42,497 bases of DNA, from assembly GCA_035646535.1 (NCBI GenBank), contig DASRPD010000063.1, positions 1 through 42,497 on the forward strand, in the 5' to 3' direction. Each line of letters starts with the position of its first letter. Position 1 is the first letter of the stretch. Positions 24,480-31,622 of the stretch are shown piece after piece. Made by a program: the position numbers and the translations under genes. This stretch comes from DASRPD01 sp035646535 (GTDB lineage Bacteria > Actinomycetota > Acidimicrobiia > IMCC26256 > JANYLB01). Under the pieces are notes generated by a model. The model had not been told where the DNA came from and made no database searches. It saw only the letters and a program-made list of their open reading frames with translations.

Positions 24480-25574
24480 ATGACCCTCCACGCGCCCGAG
24501 GAGCTGCGCCACAGCCCGCTCGACGCCGAGCATCGTTCACTCGGTGCCCGGATGGTGGGGTTCGGTGGTTGGGACATGCCCATCCAGTACACGGGCGTGC
24601 TGGCGGAGCACCGGGCATGCCGTGAGACCGCCGTGGTCTTCGACGTCTCACATCTCGGGTCACTTCGGGTCTCCGGTCGCGGCGCGCTCGAGCTGCTGCA
24701 GCGCTCGCTGACCAACGACCTCGGACGGATCGCACCCGGACGGGCCCAGTACACCCACTTGCTCGACGCCGATGACGGCCACGTCGTCGACGACATCATC
24801 GTCTGGTGGGTCGGCGAGGATGACTTCATCGTCATGCCGAACGCGTCGAACACAGAGCGCATCACGGCCGCGCTCGCAGATGGCGAGGCGACGGTGACCG
24901 ACATCACGGCGGAGCGCGCCGTGCTGGCGGTGCAGGGCCCCGAAGCTCGCGCCCGGCTGCGCGCCATCGCCCCCGACGCGGCGGACGTCGCCCGCTTCGC
25001 CGTGCAGCCCTTCGCCTGGGACGGCCACACCGGCTTCGTCGCGGGTACCGGCTACACCGGCGAGGACGGCGTCGAGCTCCACGTGCCCGTGGGGGGGGCG
25101 CGGTCGTGCTGGCAGGCCCTGGTCGGCGAGCAGATCGTGCCCGCCGGGCTCGGCGCGCGCGACACCCTGCGCCTCGAGGCCGGCCTCCCGCTGCACGGTC
25201 ACGAGCTCGGGCCGGGGATCACGCCGCTCCAGGCCGCGCTGGGCTGGGTCGTCCGCTTCGACAAGGGCGACTTCCGGGGCCGCGACGCGCTGCAACGCGA
25301 ACGAGACGCGGGCGTGGCCCGGCGCCTGCGCGGGCTCGCGTTCGAGGGCCGCCAGTTCCCCCGCGCCGGCTATCCGGTCCAGCGCGGCGACACCACGATC
25401 GGCGAGGTGACGAGCGGGAACTTCTCACCGGTTCTGGGCCATGGCATCGCCCTCGCGTTCCTACCGACCGATGCTTGCCTCGGTGAGCGCGTCGACGTCG
25501 ACGTACGCGGCCGGAGGTTGGCCGCCACGGTTGTCGACCTGCCGTTCGTGTCAGGATCGCCGGCGCGCGGCTAG
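24480..25574 (+). CDS. gcvT: Glycine cleavage system T protein (aminomethyltransferase)
   Basis: 364 residues; transfers the methylene group from H-protein-bound aminomethyl to tetrahydrofolate and releases ammonia. Typical motifs: RMVGFGGWDMPIQYTGV (24-40), VFDVSHLGSLRVSG, QYTHLLDADDGHVVDDI, GTGYTGEDGVELHVP, RLEAGLPLHGHEL, GEVTSGNFSPVLGHGIAL. The conserved catalytic Asp lies in the DVSHLG motif region. Full length. The ATG start comes 5 bases after the preceding gene; no strong ribosome site is seen, so translation may depend on coupling. A glycine riboswitch begins 26 bases past the stop. Confidence 0.95.
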   Translation: MTLHAPEELRHSPLDAEHRSLGARMVGFGGWDMPIQYTGVLAEHRACRETAVVFDVSHLGSLRVSGRGALELLQRSLTNDLGRIAPGRAQYTHLLDADDGHVVDDIIVWWVGEDDFIVMPNASNTERITAALADGEATVTDITAERAVLAVQGPEARARLRAIAPDAADVARFAVQPFAWDGHTGFVAGTGYTGEDGVELHVPVGGARSCWQALVGEQIVPAGLGARDTLRLEAGLPLHGHELGPGITPLQAALGWVVRFDKGDFRGRDALQRERDAGVARRLRGLAFEGRQFPRAGYPVQRGDTTIGEVTSGNFSPVLGHGIALAFLPTDACLGERVDVDVRGRRLAATVVDLPFVSGSPARG

Positions 25575-25599
25575 CTTGGGCACCAAAGCCGTCGACCTC

Positions 25600-25795
25600 G
25601 GGCGGGAGAGCCGAACACACCGTCGGAACGGTGCGACTCGGCGCCGAAGGAGCAACCTCCCCGGAATCTCTCAGGCACCCGAACCGCCCGGGTGAGGCAC
25701 CTCTGGAGAGCAGACGGTTCGCCGTCTCACCGACGGGGAAAGCCGTCCGCCTCGCGGCCGGTGAATCTCTCAGGTACCGCGACAGAGTGGGGACC
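25600..25795 (+). ncRNA. Tandem glycine riboswitch
   Basis: Two glycine aptamers in series upstream of gcvP. The first (about 25601-25679) has GGGCGGGAGAGCC, GCCGAAGGAGCAA and CCCCGGAATCTCTCAGGCACC. The second (about 25699-25795) has CTCTGGAGAGCAG, CACCGACGGGGAAAG, GGTGAATCTCTCAGGTACC and GCGACAGAGTGGGGA. These are the conserved blocks of the family. It should let gcvP be expressed only when glycine is plentiful. No clear intrinsic terminator is seen between 25795 and the ATG at 25832, so control may be at translation or Rho-dependent. The switch separates gcvT from gcvP within the cluster. Confidence 0.95.
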
Positions 25796-25831
25796 AGCCA
25801 CCCGACGCGCGCGACCAGGGGAGACGATGCA

Positions 25832-28717
25832 ATGACCACCGACGGCCGATCCGGCTTCGTGGACCGCCACGTAGCCACGACACCCACCGACCAAGCGGTG
25901 ATGCTCGACACGCTCGGCGTCGCGTCAGTCGACGACCTCATCGACCTTGTCGTGCCGGAGTCCATCCGCACGCGAGACCCGCTCGACCTGCCCGCCGCGC
26001 AGACCGAGACCGAAGCACTGGCGTCGATGCGCGCGGTCGCGGATCGCAACGAGGTGTACACGTCGCTGATCGGCCTCGGCTACGCCGACACGATCACCCC
26101 CGCGGTGATCCTGCGCAACGTGTTGGAGAACCCTGCCTGGTACACGGCGTACACGCCGTACCAGCCGGAGATCTCCCAAGGCCGACTCGAGACGCTGCTC
26201 AACTTCCAGACGATGGTCAGCGAGTTGACCGGTATGGACCTGGCCAACGCGTCACTGCTGGACGAGGCCACCGCCGCAGCCGAAGCGATGACGTTCTGCC
26301 AACGTCTGAACCGCAAGGCCGGGTCGGTGTTCTTCGTCGACCGGGACTGCCATCCCCAGACCCTCGATGTCGTGGCGACCCGGGCCGAGCCGATCGGGAT
26401 CGAGATCCGAGTCGGTGACCCCGCCACGGAGCTCCCCGACGATCTCGCCGCGGCGGGTGTGTTCGGTGTGTTGCTCCAATACCCGGGGAGCAGCGGCACG
26501 GTCCAGGACCTGCGCCCGGTGATCGACGCAGCCAAGGCGGGCGGGGCGATGGTCGCGGTGGCGACCGATCTGCTCGCGCTCACCCTGCTCACCCCGCCGG
26601 GCGAGATGGGCGCTGACGTCGTCGTTGGTTCCGCACAGCGCTTCGGTGTGCCACTCGGATTCGGTGGACCCCACGCGGCGTTCTTCGCCACACGCGACGC
26701 TCACAAACGCAGCCTGCCCGGCCGCCTGGTCGGCGTCTCGGTCGACGAGGCGGGTCGGCCTGCGCTGCGGCTCGCGCTCCAGACCCGTGAGCAGCACATC
26801 CGTCGGGAGAAGGCCACGAGCAACATCTGCACCGCGCAGGTGCTCCTCGCGGTGATCGCCGGCCTGTACGCGACCTACCACGGTCCCGACGGGCTCCGCG
26901 CCATCGCCCGCCAGGTCCACGACCGTGCAGCCCGTCTCGCTGCTGGGCTCCGCGCCGGGAACCTCACCCTCGCCTCGGACACGTTCTTCGACACCGTGCA
27001 GGTGCGCGTCCCGGGCCACGCCGCCGATGCGCTCGGCGCAGCCCGCGCCGAGCGCATCAACCTGCGACTCGTCGACGAGGACACGGTCGGAGTGACCTTC
27101 GACGAGACGACCACCGACGCGACATTGCACGCCGTGCTGGGCGCGTTCGGCGTCGGCGAGGCGCCCGAGGACCCGGATACGGCCGCGGAGGGGGAGCGGG
27201 GGATCCCGGCAGCCCTCGGGCGTACATCGGACTTCCTCACCCATCCCGTGTTTCATCGCCATCACTCCGAGACCGAGATGCTGCGCTACCTGCGGCGCCT
27301 CGCGGATCGCGACCTCGCCCTCGACCGGTCCATGATCCCGCTCGGTTCGTGCACCATGAAGCTCAACGCGACCACCGAGATGATCCCGATCACCTGGCCG
27401 TCGTTCGCCGGGCTCCATCCGTTCGCGCCGCTCGACCAAGCGGCCGGCTACCTCGAGCTGTTCAAACACCTCGAACGCGCGCTGTGCGAGATCACCGGAT
27501 ACGACGCGGTGTCGCTCCAGCCGAACGCAGGTTCACAGGGCGAGCTCGCGGGTCTGCTCGCGATCCGTGCCTATCACCACAGCCGAGGAGACAACCGTCG
27601 GAAGGTGTGTCTCATCCCGTCCTCGGCTCACGGCACCAACGCGGCGAGCGCCGCCATGGCAGGGATGGTCGTCGTGGTCGTCGGCTGTGACGACGATGGC
27701 AATGTCGACCTCGTGGACCTCCAACGCCGTGCCGCGGCCCACGCCGATGACCTGGGCGCGCTCATGGTCACGTACCCCTCGACCCACGGTGTGTTCGAAG
27801 AACGGATCACCGAGATCTGCGAGGTGACCCACGCTCACGGTGGCCAGGTCTACCTCGACGGCGCCAATCTCAACGCGCTCGTCGGGGTCGCCAAACCGGG
27901 AGCGTTCGGCGCGGACGTCTCCCACCTCAACCTGCACAAGACCTTCTGCATCCCCCACGGCGGTGGCGGTCCCGGCGTCGGCCCGGTCGCCGTACGCGCT
28001 CACCTGGCACCGTTCCTGCCCAATCACCCGCTCGTCGCCGCGGCCGGACCCGACACCGGGATCGGCGCGATCGCGGCCGCTCCGTGGGGCTCCGCAGGGG
28101 TGCTGCCGATCTCAGCGGTGTACCTCGCGTTGATGGGCCCCGACGGGCTCACCGCGGCAACCGGGGCGGCACTCCTGCACGCGAACTACATCGCCCGGCG
28201 TCTCGCCGAGCACTACCCGGTGCTCTACACGGGCCGGAACGGATTCGTGGCGCACGAGTGCATCCTCGATCTGCGCCCGATCACCGAGACGACGGGCGTC
28301 ACCGTCGACGACGTCGCCAAGCGCCTCATCGACTACGGGTTCCACGCGCCGACGATGTCGTTCCCGGTCCCGGGAACGCTCATGGTCGAACCCACCGAGT
28401 CCGAGCCGCTCGCCGAGCTCGACCGGTTCTGCGACGCCATGATCGCGATCCGCCACGAGATCCACCGGGTCGAGGCAGGGGAGTGGGATGCGGACGCGAG
28501 TCCCCTGCGGGGCGCACCCCACCCGGCGGAGGACGTGTCGGCCGACTCGTGGGCCCGCGCCTACCCCCGCGAGCTCGCCGCCTACCCGCTGCGAAGCCTG
28601 CGCGGCGACAAGTACTGGCCGCCGGTGAGCCGCATCGACGGCGCCTACGGCGACCGCAACGTCATGTGCTCGTGCCCGCCGGTGTCGGACAACGAAGAAG
28701 ACGCCGTCGATGCTTGA
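25832..28717 (+). CDS. gcvP: Glycine dehydrogenase (decarboxylating), P protein
   Basis: 961 residues, the single-chain form with both halves of the P protein fused. It decarboxylates glycine and passes the aminomethyl group to GcvH. Seen: FVDRHVATTPTDQAVML (N-terminus), TSLIGLGYADTITPAVILRN, PYQPEISQGRLE, SNICTAQVLLAV, IPLGSCTMKLNA, LQPNAGSQGE, the PLP lysine K703 in HLNLHKTFCIPHGGGGPG, and MVEPTESE. Start ATG follows GGGGAGA. It is downstream of the tandem glycine riboswitch and transcribed with gcvT or from a promoter between them. A long palindrome 40 bases past the stop probably ends transcription. Length and motifs are complete. Confidence 0.97.
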   Translation: MTTDGRSGFVDRHVATTPTDQAVMLDTLGVASVDDLIDLVVPESIRTRDPLDLPAAQTETEALASMRAVADRNEVYTSLIGLGYADTITPAVILRNVLENPAWYTAYTPYQPEISQGRLETLLNFQTMVSELTGMDLANASLLDEATAAAEAMTFCQRLNRKAGSVFFVDRDCHPQTLDVVATRAEPIGIEIRVGDPATELPDDLAAAGVFGVLLQYPGSSGTVQDLRPVIDAAKAGGAMVAVATDLLALTLLTPPGEMGADVVVGSAQRFGVPLGFGGPHAAFFATRDAHKRSLPGRLVGVSVDEAGRPALRLALQTREQHIRREKATSNICTAQVLLAVIAGLYATYHGPDGLRAIARQVHDRAARLAAGLRAGNLTLASDTFFDTVQVRVPGHAADALGAARAERINLRLVDEDTVGVTFDETTTDATLHAVLGAFGVGEAPEDPDTAAEGERGIPAALGRTSDFLTHPVFHRHHSETEMLRYLRRLADRDLALDRSMIPLGSCTMKLNATTEMIPITWPSFAGLHPFAPLDQAAGYLELFKHLERALCEITGYDAVSLQPNAGSQGELAGLLAIRAYHHSRGDNRRKVCLIPSSAHGTNAASAAMAGMVVVVVGCDDDGNVDLVDLQRRAAAHADDLGALMVTYPSTHGVFEERITEICEVTHAHGGQVYLDGANLNALVGVAKPGAFGADVSHLNLHKTFCIPHGGGGPGVGPVAVRAHLAPFLPNHPLVAAAGPDTGIGAIAAAPWGSAGVLPISAVYLALMGPDGLTAATGAALLHANYIARRLAEHYPVLYTGRNGFVAHECILDLRPITETTGVTVDDVAKRLIDYGFHAPTMSFPVPGTLMVEPTESEPLAELDRFCDAMIAIRHEIHRVEAGEWDADASPLRGAPHPAEDVSADSWARAYPRELAAYPLRSLRGDKYWPPVSRIDGAYGDRNVMCSCPPVSDNEEDAVDA

Positions 28718-28757
28718 CCGACAGCTGATCTGGCTCGGCCCGGCGCCCGACCTCTTC

Positions 28758-28808
28758 CCGGGTTCGTTCACTCGACGCGCACTCTGAGCGCCGAGTGAAC
28801 AAACCCGG
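28758..28808. repeat. Long palindrome, copy 2 of hairpin repeat; likely terminator
   Basis: Stem arms CCGGGTT + GTTCACTCG + CGC pair with GCG + CGAGTGAAC + AACCCGG, with only single mismatches between blocks, around a 9-nt loop. The inner 35 nt (28766-28800) correspond to the hairpin at 3068-3102, with 21 identical nt in inverse orientation. It lies between convergent gcvP and the secreted-protein gene and can serve as a two-way terminator. No U-tract follows, so a repeat-family origin is equally possible. Confidence 0.7.
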
Positions 28809-28845
28809 TGGGCTGACTGGGTAGGGCGGAGAGCTCCAACCCGTA

Positions 28846-28873
28846 GGTTTACATAACGAGGATTATGGGCGGT
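28846..28873. other. XerCD/dif-like recombination site
   Basis: GGTTTACATAA and TTATGGGCGGT, two 11-nt arms with inverted CATAA/TTATG ends, flank the 6-nt centre CGAGGA. This is the 11-6-11 layout of tyrosine-recombinase (XerC/XerD) core sites. The right arm departs from the usual TTATGTTAAAT. A short hairpin (GGTCAG-CAT-CTGACC, 28871-28885) abuts it. No recombinase gene is in the window. It borders the low-GC secreted-protein gene, which suggests an insertion site, but this is inference. Confidence 0.4.
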
Positions 28874-28981
28874 CAGCATCTGACCCGCTCATCACCGTCA
28901 CGCATCCGGACCCGCCCTCGGCGCGTTCCGTGCTCAGACGCGTAGAGCCCCAATAGCGCCCGAGGAACAGGAGAAGGAAAC

Positions 28982-29008
28982 GGGGCCGACGTACGTGACG
29001 TCGGCCCC
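28982..29008 (-). terminator. Intrinsic-type terminator of secreted-protein gene
   Basis: A perfect 11-bp stem (GGGGCCGACGT / ACGTCGGCCCC) with a 5-nt loop lies 22 bases beyond the minus-strand stop. On the minus strand it is followed by GTTTCCTTCTCCTGTTCC, a pyrimidine-rich, partly U-rich tract. Confidence 0.7.
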
Positions 29009-29030
29009 GAATCCTGGAGGTGTTGCTTGG

Positions 29031-29642
29031 CTAGATGTGTCCGAATCCCGGACCGAAGGGACTGATGTACTGAGCGCCATGCTCGCCAGTACTCGGATCG
29101 TTGGTTACCTCCTGGGCGATGAAGAACTCTCCCCAGATTTCTGAGCCGAGCTCGACTCCGCCGGCCGTGTACCAGACCCCGGCGTTCAGATTTGCGTCTG
29201 CGGGTGCAGCCACAATTTTCACGAAGGAGGTCCAGACAGTGCCGTCATCGTTTACCCCAGACATATGGTTCGTCACCCATGCCCCTGAGCCAATGTAGGT
29301 CGCGAAACCGAGGTGCCGGTCGAGCAGAACGTCGCTGTCGTCGGTGACATCTGTGTTGGCGAGCCAGGCATCGTTCCACTTCATAGACAGATTGATGTCC
29401 TTGTAAGGCTGGCACCACGATGCGTCTCGATATGCATCACAGTATTTGCCGTTGAACATGTGACCCTGATAGTTGTATCCCCAGGCATCGAATCCAACGG
29501 TGATGACTTCCCCGGCAGAATTCAGTAGTTCACCACTTTGAATTGTTGTGGCTGATCCGGGTTTGGCAGCCGAGGCTGGCGTCGCAACCGACACGATGGT
29601 GAGCGAGAGAGCGGCGCTCAACGCTGCAAGGAATTTTCTCAT
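29031..29642 (-). CDS. Secreted protein of unknown function, atypical composition
   Basis: 203 residues. Residues 1-26 are a signal peptide (MRKFLAALSAALSLTIVSV, cleavage after ASA). The mature part contains GYNYQGHMFNGKYCDAYRD, INLSMKWNDAWLANTD, LLDRHLGFATYIGSGAWVTN, VWTSFVKIVA and IWGEFFIAQEV. I recall similar 'GYNYQ-HMFNG ... MKWNDAWL ... GSGAW-TNH' proteins in scattered environmental bacteria and archaea, none with a known role (not checked). Two Cys, about 11 residues apart, may form a disulfide. GC is visibly lower than in neighbours: two 60-base lines count 57% and 53%, against 77% for a line within the lipid-kinase-like gene. AAAGGAA precedes the ATG. Transfer from elsewhere is likely. 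A terminator follows. Confidence 0.85.
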   Translation of the reverse strand: MRKFLAALSAALSLTIVSVATPASAAKPGSATTIQSGELLNSAGEVITVGFDAWGYNYQGHMFNGKYCDAYRDASWCQPYKDINLSMKWNDAWLANTDVTDDSDVLLDRHLGFATYIGSGAWVTNHMSGVNDDGTVWTSFVKIVAAPADANLNAGVWYTAGGVELGSEIWGEFFIAQEVTNDPSTGEHGAQYISPFGPGFGHI

Positions 29643-29965
29643 GATTCGTTCCTTTCGAGAGGCACTGCTGTGCCTTGGGTTGGCAGCGGGCATCCGTCGA
29701 GGTGAGAGTTGGCCAGCTCGCCGGCCGCAAGAAAGGGCGAACCGCCCAGGTCTGGAACCGGATCGAACTTGAACACTCGCCACTGATTCTCCAGCACCCG
29801 GCGACCGGATCTCTGCAAGGTCAACCCAAGGTCGACACCCGATACACGATCTGACGCTGCGCCTGCTGGGGAACCGTTGGACCCGACCGTGGCCATCCCC
29901 GTAAAGGCCGCGATCGAAACCGCCGCCTCTGCCGTTTGTACCCGCCGAACCCCGTTGCCCGCCAC
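29639..29965 (-). CDS. Small ORF overlapping secreted-protein start
   Basis: A 108-codon frame opening with GTG and ending in TGA that overlaps the ATG of the secreted-protein gene by 4 bp, the usual sign of a coupled pair. The product begins MAGNGVRRVQTAEAAVSIAA and has a short hydrophobic stretch, but no recognisable domain; composition is intermediate. There is no ribosome site before the GTG. It could be a real leader gene, a remnant, or chance. If it is not real, this is the untranslated upstream region of the secreted-protein gene. Confidence 0.3.
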   Translation of the reverse strand: MAGNGVRRVQTAEAAVSIAAFTGMATVGSNGSPAGAASDRVSGVDLGLTLQRSGRRVLENQWRVFKFDPVPDLGGSPFLAAGELANSHLDGCPLPTQGTAVPLERNES

Positions 29966-30109
29966 GCTCCGTAGCCTCGCATGTCCATTCTCACCACGTC
30001 AAGTGGCAGAGTGGGGTTGACCCGGTTCGCCGGACATCGTGGTCATGCTGCGATTCAATCCGAACACTGCCGATGCCCGCTTCAAGGACCAGCCCCGGGC
30101 CCACCTTGT

Positions 30110-30232
30110 TCAACTGGGCGGACAGTCGCTCAAGGGTCGCAGGTGGCGGCAGCAACAGTCGGCCTTGCCGCATGGGGTCAGCCGGACACCCGAGTCGACC
30201 ACGCAGCCACAGCCGGCACAGAGGATCTCCAT
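30110..30232 (-). CDS. 40-residue Cys-rich protein, leaderless
   Basis: Very short gene encoding MEILCAGCGCVVDSGVRLTP followed by CGKADCCCRHL and ending CPPS: eight Cys in 40 residues. The spacing (CAGCGC ... CGKADCCC) suggests a small metal-binding knuckle. I recall similar short actinobacterial proteins but no assigned function. The start is supported by TACGAT exactly 6 nt upstream and no Shine-Dalgarno, the same pattern as several larger genes here. It lies downstream of two paralogous small genes on the same strand. The role may be metal storage or sensing; that is a guess. Confidence 0.6.
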   Translation of the reverse strand: MEILCAGCGCVVDSGVRLTPCGKADCCCRHLRPLSDCPPS

Positions 30233-30238
30233 CGGCCG

Positions 30239-30244
30239 ATCGTA
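30239..30244 (-). promoter_or_regulatory. -10 hexamer TACGAT, leaderless start
   Basis: On the minus strand TACGAT lies 6 nt before the ATG of the 40-residue Cys-rich gene. It is the main support for that gene being real. Confidence 0.5.
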
Positions 30245-30261
30245 GCGGGGTGACCGGGCGA

Positions 30262-30528
30262 TCAGCCCGAAGGCGGTGAGGCGGTGACCCGGGGCGGTCC
30301 GTAGCCCTCGACGACGTTGCGGTAGGCCACGATTCGCCGACGGGTCGGATAACGACCGTTCTCGCCCGGCGCGGCAGCGCCGGCCAGGGTCTTCACCCAC
30401 GCGCTGATGCTGTCCGCCTCGTTGGCGGGGATGCGTTGGCGAAGCCACGCGTCCAGATCGGCGAACTGTTCCGCGCTGGCAGCACGCCACGCCTCGTCGA
30501 ACCAAGGGTCTCGTCGTCGGTGCCCCAC
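30262..30528 (-). CDS. Small paralogue 1, unknown family
   Basis: 88 residues. The core matches the protein encoded upstream: W-R-x-A, EQFADLDAWLRQRIP, a W mid-domain (SAWVKTLAG), then AYRNVVEGYGPPR. About half of the aligned 65 positions are the same or similar by eye. It is mostly helical, without Cys or membrane segments. It may be a small DNA- or protein-binding fold, but I do not recognise it. The GTG start has no clear ribosome site; a cluster of palindromes lies 25-65 bases upstream. No function is assigned. Confidence 0.6.
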   Translation of the reverse strand: MGHRRRDPWFDEAWRAASAEQFADLDAWLRQRIPANEADSISAWVKTLAGAAAPGENGRYPTRRRIVAYRNVVEGYGPPRVTASPPSG

Positions 30529-30552
30529 AGTCCCGTCCTGCTCGGCTGGCTT

Positions 30553-30593
30553 GCCGATGCATCGGCGGGTTCACCCGCCGGCTTGAAGCCGGC
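30553..30593. promoter_or_regulatory. Overlapping palindromes between paralogues
   Basis: GCCGATGCATCGGC (30553-30566) is a perfect 14-bp palindrome. It overlaps a stem-loop CGGCGGGT-TC-ACCCGCCG (30563-30580), which in turn overlaps GCCGGC-TTGAA-GCCGGC (30577-30593). The two stem-loops share 30577-30580 and cannot form together. The cluster lies just beyond the stop of one paralogue and upstream of the other, so an operator, terminator or attenuator role is plausible. Confidence 0.5.
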
Positions 30594-30604
30594 TCGAGGA
30601 CCGC

Positions 30605-31045
30605 TCAGGCCTGGTCGAACCGATGCGCCGAGGCGTCGGAGGAGTCGATGTCGTGATCGGCGTCCGATGTGTCACCCAGGACCGGCCGAGGATGGAGCGG
30701 GACGACCGCCTGGGGCGGGTCGTCGACGGGTCGGATCCCAGCGGTCCGTGGTCGGTCGGCCATCTCGGCCAGGCGGTGCCGAACCTCGGAGCGGGTCTGC
30801 TCCACGTTGAGCGCGGCTGCGGTACGGCGGGGCGGACCGTACCTCCTCAGCAGGCGGCGATACAGCTCGAGGTGCCGTTTCGACACCTTGGGCGCCTTCG
30901 GGTCGGTGAGCATGAACAGCCACTCACAGATCGCCTGCGCGTGCCGTGTGGGGACGCGCGCCGCGACCCACAGACGCAGGTCGGCGACCTGCTCGATGGT
31001 GGCCGTTCTCCACTCCAGCTCAGGCTTGGAGACCTTGCGCCGCAC
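30605..31045 (-). CDS. Small paralogue 2 with polar tail, unknown family
   Basis: 146 residues. Residues 7-75 match the smaller neighbour: LEWRTATIEQVADLRLWVAA, RVPTRHAQAICEWLFML, HLELYRRLLRRYGPPRR. A polar tail of about 70 residues follows, rich in Asp, Pro and His. The shared pattern (W-R...EQ-ADL...W...R-P...W...Y...YGPPR) defines a small helical family that I cannot name. The GTG start has GAAAGGG upstream and a TAGGGT promoter hexamer 33 bases before it. It is first in a minus-strand run with the smaller paralogue and the Cys-rich gene. Confidence 0.65.
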   Translation of the reverse strand: MRRKVSKPELEWRTATIEQVADLRLWVAARVPTRHAQAICEWLFMLTDPKAPKVSKRHLELYRRLLRRYGPPRRTAAALNVEQTRSEVRHRLAEMADRPRTAGIRPVDDPPQAVVPLHPRPVLGDTSDADHDIDSSDASAHRFDQA

Positions 31046-31078
31046 ACGACCCTTTCCGGTTTCCTCGCGTCCGCGCTC

Positions 31079-31084
31079 ACCCTA
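31079..31084 (-). promoter_or_regulatory. -10 hexamer TAGGGT of paralogue run
   Basis: TAGGGT on the minus strand, preceded by TTGAA, predicts a leader of roughly 25-30 nt with a GAAAGGG ribosome site before GTG 31045. Confidence 0.45.
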
Positions 31085-31147
31085 TTCAACCGCGGGTGTC
31101 CAGGGCTCGCGTCCCTCTGGGCCGCTATGAACCAAACGTCCGGTCGA

Positions 31148-31618
31148 TCAGGGCTCGAGCGTGCGGTGCATGACGATCGCCCGGGCGGTGAAGCCGGAAC
31201 CCTCGAAGAAGTTCTTCGCGGCGCGATGGCCCGGGAGCACCCGAGCATCGACACCGCCACAGCCGTGCTCGGAACAGAACCCGAGGAGCGCCTCCATCAA
31301 GACCTCCCCGACGCCGACGGCGCGCGCACCGGGGTCGACGAACAGCTCCGTCACGCGACCGAGCGTGGTCGCATCTCGGAGGACCTCGAGCTCCACCACA
31401 CCGAAGCCGACGACGACACCGTCGACCGTGCCGACCGCGACGTGAGCATCGGTTCGAGCGATGAGCGCGAGACATCGCTCGATCCCGAACGGCTCCCTGC
31501 GCTCTCGGCGGAACCACAGGTCGCCGCCTCGGGTCGGTTGAAGCTCCGCCGCGAGCATGGTCGTCAGGTCCGCGATTGCCGCGGCGTCCTCGGTGATCGC
31601 GGCGCGCGCGCGTTCCAC
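31148..31618 (-). CDS. GNAT-family N-acetyltransferase
   Basis: 156 residues. It has the GNAT fold: RAAITEDAAAIADL start, VVVGFGVVELEVL strands, the acetyl-CoA loop in VTELFVDPGARAVGVGEVLM (R-x-x-G-x-G/A form), and AAKNFFEGSGFTARAIVMHRTL at the end. The substrate is unknown. GTG 31618 lies 4 bases past the upstream stop; the open frame extends farther upstream only as antisense-like sequence of the preceding gene. It is last in the DUF4193-lnt operon. Confidence 0.82.
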   Translation of the reverse strand: MERARAAITEDAAAIADLTTMLAAELQPTRGGDLWFRRERREPFGIERCLALIARTDAHVAVGTVDGVVVGFGVVELEVLRDATTLGRVTELFVDPGARAVGVGEVLMEALLGFCSEHGCGGVDARVLPGHRAAKNFFEGSGFTARAIVMHRTLEP

Positions 31619-31622
31619 CCGG

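Noticed and set aside
28846..28873. The dif-like site read instead as a promoter (TTTACA/TATAAC-like)
   Set aside because: No gene follows in either direction at a useful distance; both flanking genes end towards it.
29981..30279. Several short plus-strand frames upstream of the paralogue run
   Set aside because: No start signals; they overlap the better-supported Cys-rich gene on the other strand.
28718..31140. Toxin-antitoxin or phage-defence island
   Set aside because: No nuclease, methylase, toxin or defence motif is recognisable; only unknown small genes are present, so the label is not supported.
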